A DNA stretch of 25,701 nt from Clostridiales bacterium (GTDB taxonomy: Bacteria > Bacillota > Clostridia > Christensenellales > Aristaeellaceae): the NCBI GenBank assembly GCA_004557905.1, contig SFFH01000028.1, positions 1-25,701 on the forward strand, written 5' to 3'. The translations under genes and the position numbers were made by a program. The number at the start of each line of letters is the position of its first letter. The stretch's first letter is position 1. This document shows, piece after piece, positions 23,227 through 25,701 of this stretch. The notes beneath the pieces are model-generated. The model searched no databases and was not told where the DNA came from. It saw nothing but the letters and a program-made list of their open reading frames with translations.

Positions 23227-24090
23227 TCATACCCCCGTCCCGTCGAACGCCGGCACGAACGCCTCGCTGGCGGAGCTGAGCTCCTGCCGGTAGCCCGTCA
23301 GCCCGATCAGCTCCATATGGGCCAGCACCCGCTCGTATTCCTTCTTTTTCAGCCGACGGTTCATGCCCGGCATCTGAAGCGCCTTGCCGAAGGGCACATA
23401 CTGCCCCATCAGCGACACCGCCGCGCCGGGGTACTCGTCCGCGATCAGGCTCAGAATCCGCATGCTGTCGCTGGTCAGCCCCGGCAGCACCAGATGCCGG
23501 ATCTGCGTGCCGCGCAGCATCATGCCGTCCGCGTCGTACACCGCCGGGCCCGTCTGGCGCAGCATCTCGGCAATGGCCGCCTGCGCGACCTCAGGATAGT
23601 CCGGCGCGCCGGAGAGCAGCTTCGCCATCTGCTCCGGCAGATAGATATCGACATAGCCCTCGAGCATCCGCAGCGTCTTAATCGTCTCGTAGCCGCTGGA
23701 GTTGTACACGATGGGAATCTTCGGGCGGTAGAGCTCAAGCGCCCGGATCACCTGCGGTACGAACTGTGCCGCCGTCACCAGATTGATGTTGTGCGCGCCC
23801 TGCATTTCCAGCTCGCGGAAGATCTCCGCCAGACGCTGCACGGTCACGTATTCGCCCGCGCCGCCGTGGCTGATCGCCTCGTTCTGGCAGAAGATGCACT
23901 TGAGCCCGCAGCCGGAGAAGAACACCGCGCCGCTGCCGCGCGTACCGCTGATGCACGGCTCCTCCCACATGTGCAGGCCCGCGCGTGCGATTTTGGGCAG
24001 CGTGCCCACGCCGCATACGCCGTGTCCCTCGGTCTCCCCGCGCTCGACGCCGCAGCCTCTCGGACAGAGCGTGCAGCCCTGAATGCTCAT
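23227..24090 (-). CDS. radical SAM protein, PflX-like (COG1313-type)
   Basis: A 287-residue radical SAM protein. The SAM cluster motif is GCGLKCIFCQN (C61, C65, C68). An N-terminal cysteine cluster precedes it (C6, C9 and C13 in CTLCPRGCG, and C26 in GVCGVG), typical of the PflX group related to pyruvate-formate-lyase activases. Further landmarks are HNINLVTAAQFVPQVI and LPEQMAK. The substrate of this group is not established, and no PFL-type glycyl-radical enzyme gene is nearby. The ATG at 24090 overlaps the stop of the upstream ATP-grasp gene (ATGA), with GAGGAG 11 bases before it, so the pair is translationally coupled. Confidence 0.88.
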   Translation of the reverse strand: MSIQGCTLCPRGCGVERGETEGHGVCGVGTLPKIARAGLHMWEEPCISGTRGSGAVFFSGCGLKCIFCQNEAISHGGAGEYVTVQRLAEIFRELEMQGAHNINLVTAAQFVPQVIRALELYRPKIPIVYNSSGYETIKTLRMLEGYVDIYLPEQMAKLLSGAPDYPEVAQAAIAEMLRQTGPAVYDADGMMLRGTQIRHLVLPGLTSDSMRILSLIADEYPGAAVSLMGQYVPFGKALQMPGMNRRLKKKEYERVLAHMELIGLTGYRQELSSASEAFVPAFDGTGV

Positions 24091-25091
24091 AGGTCGATGA
24101 ACTCCTCAAAGCGCGGCAGAATGCCGATGCCGTCCGGGAAGTGCGCGGCGAACTGCGGAATCGCGTGGCTCGGGAAGGAGTTGCCCTCGATGAACACCGG
24201 GCCGTCCTCCGTGATGGCCACGTCCCAGGCGACGAAGCGCACCTGCGGCACCACGTGCATCGCGTTCAGGCACATCGTCTTGACGTCCTCCCAGTAGGGA
24301 ATCTGCGTGCCGGGAATTTTCGTGCCGGTCATCGGGTGGATTTCGTAGGTCTCGCCCGCCTTGTTCGCGCCCACGCCGGTGATCACGCCGGTCTCAATGT
24401 CGACCGGCGCGGCCATGCCGCCGCAGTCCACGTTGTCCATCACCTTGCCGTTGCCGATGCGGATATACGCGTAGACGATGCCCTCCTTCTTGTCGCCCAG
24501 CAGCGTCGCCACGCGGATGGTGTTGACCGAGGTGGGGCACAGCGCCGCGATGGCCGGATGCTGGATGACCTTGTCCTCCACGATGCCGATGCCGGCTTCC
24601 CTCAGGCGCTGATAGAGCGCCTTGGGATCGCCATACTCCTCCGGCGTGCACTTGAGGATACCCTGCCCGCTGGAGCCGTCGATCGGCTTGCAGATGATGT
24701 CGCCGCGGCCTTCGAGAAACTTGGCAAAGTCCTCCTCGCTGGCCTCCAGAAGGTTCAGCCAGCCGCGCTTCACCTGCGCGCTAAAGAGCTGGTTGAACTC
24801 GGTCTTGTTGTCAAAGAAGTGCCAGAACTTCTTGTCGTTCATCCTCGCCACGATGCTGTTGGAGATGCCGCGGGTGATCTGCGTCGCGCGCTGTGCATCG
24901 TTCAAACGGTACATCTCCGCGATCTTGTAGTCGATGTAGCCCGCATTGTACCGGGCCGCGCACTTGGCCATGTCGGAAAGCAGCCAGATGCGGCTCTTGC
25001 CGGTCTTCTTGTGCAGCATATTCGCCGTTTTGAGCATCGCGCCATAGTCCATTTTCGCGGCGCGCTTCATCATATAGGAAAGCCTGCCCAT
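24087..25091 (-). CDS. ATP-grasp protein (sugar-transfer-associated ATPgrasp_ST-like)
   Basis: A 334-residue cytosolic protein. ATP-grasp landmarks are DIICKPIDGSSGQGILKC, then VEDKVIQHPAIAALCPTSVNTIRVATL, then AAPVDIETGVITGVG, and metal-site residues near the end (VRFVAWDVAITEDGPVFIEGN). It resembles the family found next to polysaccharide-synthesis genes, presumed to form an amide or ester bond at ATP cost. The acceptor is unknown. The start at 25091 was chosen because GAGG lies eight bases upstream and a candidate promoter sits just before it; the longer frame from 25142 has no ribosome site. Its stop overlaps the start of the radical SAM gene. Confidence 0.83.
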   Translation of the reverse strand: MGRLSYMMKRAAKMDYGAMLKTANMLHKKTGKSRIWLLSDMAKCAARYNAGYIDYKIAEMYRLNDAQRATQITRGISNSIVARMNDKKFWHFFDNKTEFNQLFSAQVKRGWLNLLEASEEDFAKFLEGRGDIICKPIDGSSGQGILKCTPEEYGDPKALYQRLREAGIGIVEDKVIQHPAIAALCPTSVNTIRVATLLGDKKEGIVYAYIRIGNGKVMDNVDCGGMAAPVDIETGVITGVGANKAGETYEIHPMTGTKIPGTQIPYWEDVKTMCLNAMHVVPQVRFVAWDVAITEDGPVFIEGNSFPSHAIPQFAAHFPDGIGILPRFEEFIDL

Positions 25092-25108
25092 CTCATAAGC
25101 CTCGATTC

Positions 25109-25137
25109 TGTATCGTGTTCGTTTTGCGGTTTGGCAA
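25109..25137 (-). promoter_or_regulatory. possible promoter of the ATP-grasp/radical SAM pair
   Basis: Minus strand TTGCCA (25137-25132), 17-base spacer, GATACA (25114-25109). Hexamers are imperfect but spacing is ideal, and it lies immediately before the ribosome site that sets the start at 25091. Confidence 0.4.
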
Positions 25138-25172
25138 GCCATTCATTCTGCGCACACCGGCAGTGCGCAAAA

Positions 25173-25205
25173 GCGGCCGGCGCCCTCGCGCCGACCGCAG
25201 TTTTT
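25173..25205. terminator. strong GC hairpin terminator, both directions
   Basis: GCGGCCGGCG...CGCCGACCGC stem (25173-25198), with T5 after it on the plus strand and T4 on the minus strand. Leftward it can end the small-peptide mRNA before the ATP-grasp gene. A second small stem TGCGCA...TGCGCA lies just to its left (about 25149-25169). Confidence 0.7.
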
Positions 25206-25207
25206 CA

Positions 25208-25236
25208 TTGACAGACATCGGAAAACAGCGTACAAT
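25208..25236 (+). promoter_or_regulatory. promoter of the antisense RNA
   Basis: TTGACA (25208-25213), 17-base spacer, TACAAT (25231-25236). It points right, against all neighbouring genes, into the small-peptide gene. No open reading frame of note follows it. Confidence 0.8.
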
Positions 25237-25242
25237 GTAGGC

Positions 25243-25337
25243 AGGTAGAGAGCCGTTTGCGTGGGAGCTCTATCTCAGCCGATCTGGGCTAAAATCGATT
25301 GACCACCGGGCAGCGGCATCTGTCCGGTGGTTTCATA
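25243..25337 (+). ncRNA. candidate antisense RNA antitoxin (RatA-like)
   Basis: Predicted transcript of about 95 bases from the promoter at 25208-25236, ending at the hairpin ACCACCGG / CCGGTGGT (25302-25309 with 25324-25331) and its U-rich tail. It has internal stems (AGAGC...GCTCT; AGCCGATCTGGGCT) and no ribosome site or sensible frame. It is transcribed head-on against the small-peptide gene and would be complementary to that mRNA's 3' untranslated region, the arrangement of txpA/ratA. The 3' end is estimated from the hairpin. Confidence 0.6.
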
Positions 25338-25418
25338 TTATCCGCGGTTCTTCTTATCCACTGCGACAAGCAGCGTAAGGAACGTCAGAATGATCATGAT
25401 CAGCTCATAATCCGTCAT
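25338..25418 (-). CDS. 26-residue hydrophobic peptide, probable type I toxin (holin-like/TxpA-like)
   Basis: A tiny frame: MTDYELIMIILTFLTLLVAV followed by DKKNRG and a stop. A short acidic N-terminus, one membrane-spanning stretch of about 15 residues and a basic, polar end match the small holin-like toxins of type I toxin-antitoxin systems in Bacillota, which insert into the membrane when overproduced. AAAGGGGG lies about seven bases before the ATG. The 5' leader contains CCTCCTTCACA, which can pair with TGTGAAAGGGGG and so hide the ribosome site, a common trait of such toxin mRNAs. It has its own promoter (25492-25520), and an oppositely directed RNA covers its 3' side. Toxicity is inferred from form and layout only. 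Confidence 0.7.
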   Translation of the reverse strand: MTDYELIMIILTFLTLLVAVDKKNRG

Positions 25419-25491
25419 ATGAACGCCCCCTTTCACATTTGTACGCGGCTGTGAAGGAGGCCCGCCGGCAGCACCACCTGCCTACGCCATC

Positions 25492-25520
25492 AGCATAGCA
25501 TAAAACGCCCCGTAAATCAA
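25492..25520 (-). promoter_or_regulatory. promoter of the small-peptide gene
   Basis: Minus strand TTGATT (25520-25515), 17-base spacer, TATGCT (25497-25492). The start would be near 25485, giving a 65-base leader that can fold over the ribosome site. Confidence 0.65.
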
Positions 25521-25521
25521 T

Positions 25522-25553
25522 AAAAAACGAGCCCCGCAAAGGGACTCGCTTTG
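25522..25553 (-). terminator. intrinsic terminator of tuf
   Basis: Minus strand CGAGTCCC-TTTGC-GGGGCTCG followed by T6, about 55 bases after the tuf stop. The T-run of this terminator abuts the -35 of the small-peptide promoter. Confidence 0.85.
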
Positions 25554-25604
25554 TTTTGCTTGTGAGCGTTTCTGCCGCGATCTATGTGAATAATCTGTGG
25601 TCAA

Positions 25605-25701
25605 TTACTCGAAGATCTTGGTGACGACGCCGGAGCCGACCGTACGGCCGCCCTCACGGATAGCGAAGCGCAGCTTCTCTTCCATGGCGATCGGGGTGAT
25701 C
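25605..25701 (-). CDS. tuf: elongation factor Tu, C-terminal end (partial)
   Basis: The last 31 residues and the stop codon of a protein entering from the right edge. It reads ITPIAMEEKLRFAIREGGRT followed by VGSGVVTKIFE, the highly conserved EF-Tu domain 3 end. EF-Tu delivers aminoacyl-tRNA to the ribosome. Only the 3' end is visible, so the operon context (usually after fusA) cannot be seen. Confidence 0.96.
   Translation of the reverse strand, partial: ITPIAMEEKLRFAIREGGRTVGSGVVTKIFE

Noticed and set aside
20325..23279. 984-codon plus-strand frame
   Set aside because: Runs antisense through both pyk and the epimerase gene and across an intergenic repeat. A GC-rich artefact.
25092..25142. 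longer N-terminus of the ATP-grasp protein starting at 25142
   Set aside because: No ribosome site before that ATG, and a candidate promoter lies inside the extension; the start at 25091 has GAGG at correct spacing.
25237..25485. fst/par-type toxin-antitoxin with complementary direct repeats
   Set aside because: The shared 10-mer has the same sense in both RNAs, so it would not make them pair, and the peptide is not Fst-like. A TxpA/RatA or holin-like-toxin layout fits better.

Overview
The window is about 25.7 kb of GC-rich bacterial chromosome. Gene content (whiA, an HPr/Crh-like protein, a T-box-controlled ilvBNCD operon, a pyruvate kinase with a C-terminal PEP-utiliser domain, tuf), strong sigma-A-type promoters and AGGAGG ribosome sites point to a high-GC member of the Bacillota, class Clostridia. 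No rRNA, tRNA, CRISPR array or intact mobile element was seen.

Layout. At the left edge two strong promoters diverge: one drives a structured leader running out of the window, the other a two-gene operon (an unusual cytosolic ParB-like + BMP-domain protein and a metallophosphoesterase). Next is a damaged spot near 3490-3505, where a MerR-type regulator gene without its DNA-binding end (and with a frameshift) abuts an FMN/FAD fumarate-reductase-like flavoprotein gene without its export signal. From 5.45 to 6.9 kb lie hairpin repeats, one unrecognised protein and an AT-richer patch with an IS3-type transposase remnant. The leftward operon ilvB-ilvN-ilvC-ilvD follows (11.9 to 6.9 kb), with its own promoter and a T-box leader at 12.05-12.34 kb. 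It covers three of the four common steps of branched-chain amino-acid synthesis.

From 12.4 to 20.2 kb is a leftward cell-envelope and regulatory block: a YfhO-like membrane protein with its own promoter and folded leader, a Crh-like HPr lacking the active histidine, a GtrII-like membrane protein, whiA, a membrane zinc metallopeptidase and a second GtrII-like paralogue. From 20.3 to 25.1 kb come pyk, an aldose-1-epimerase-like gene, and an overlapping pair encoding a PflX-like radical SAM protein and an ATP-grasp protein. The right edge carries the 3' end of tuf.

The most interesting unlisted element is in the apparently empty stretch before tuf (25.17-25.52 kb). A 26-residue membrane-peptide gene with its own promoter and a sequestered ribosome site faces a convergent promoter for a short antisense RNA, the layout of a type I toxin-antitoxin module of the TxpA/RatA or holin-like-toxin kind. 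Two families of short, hairpin-forming intergenic repeats are also scattered through the window; in one, the stem sequences differ between copies but pairing is kept.
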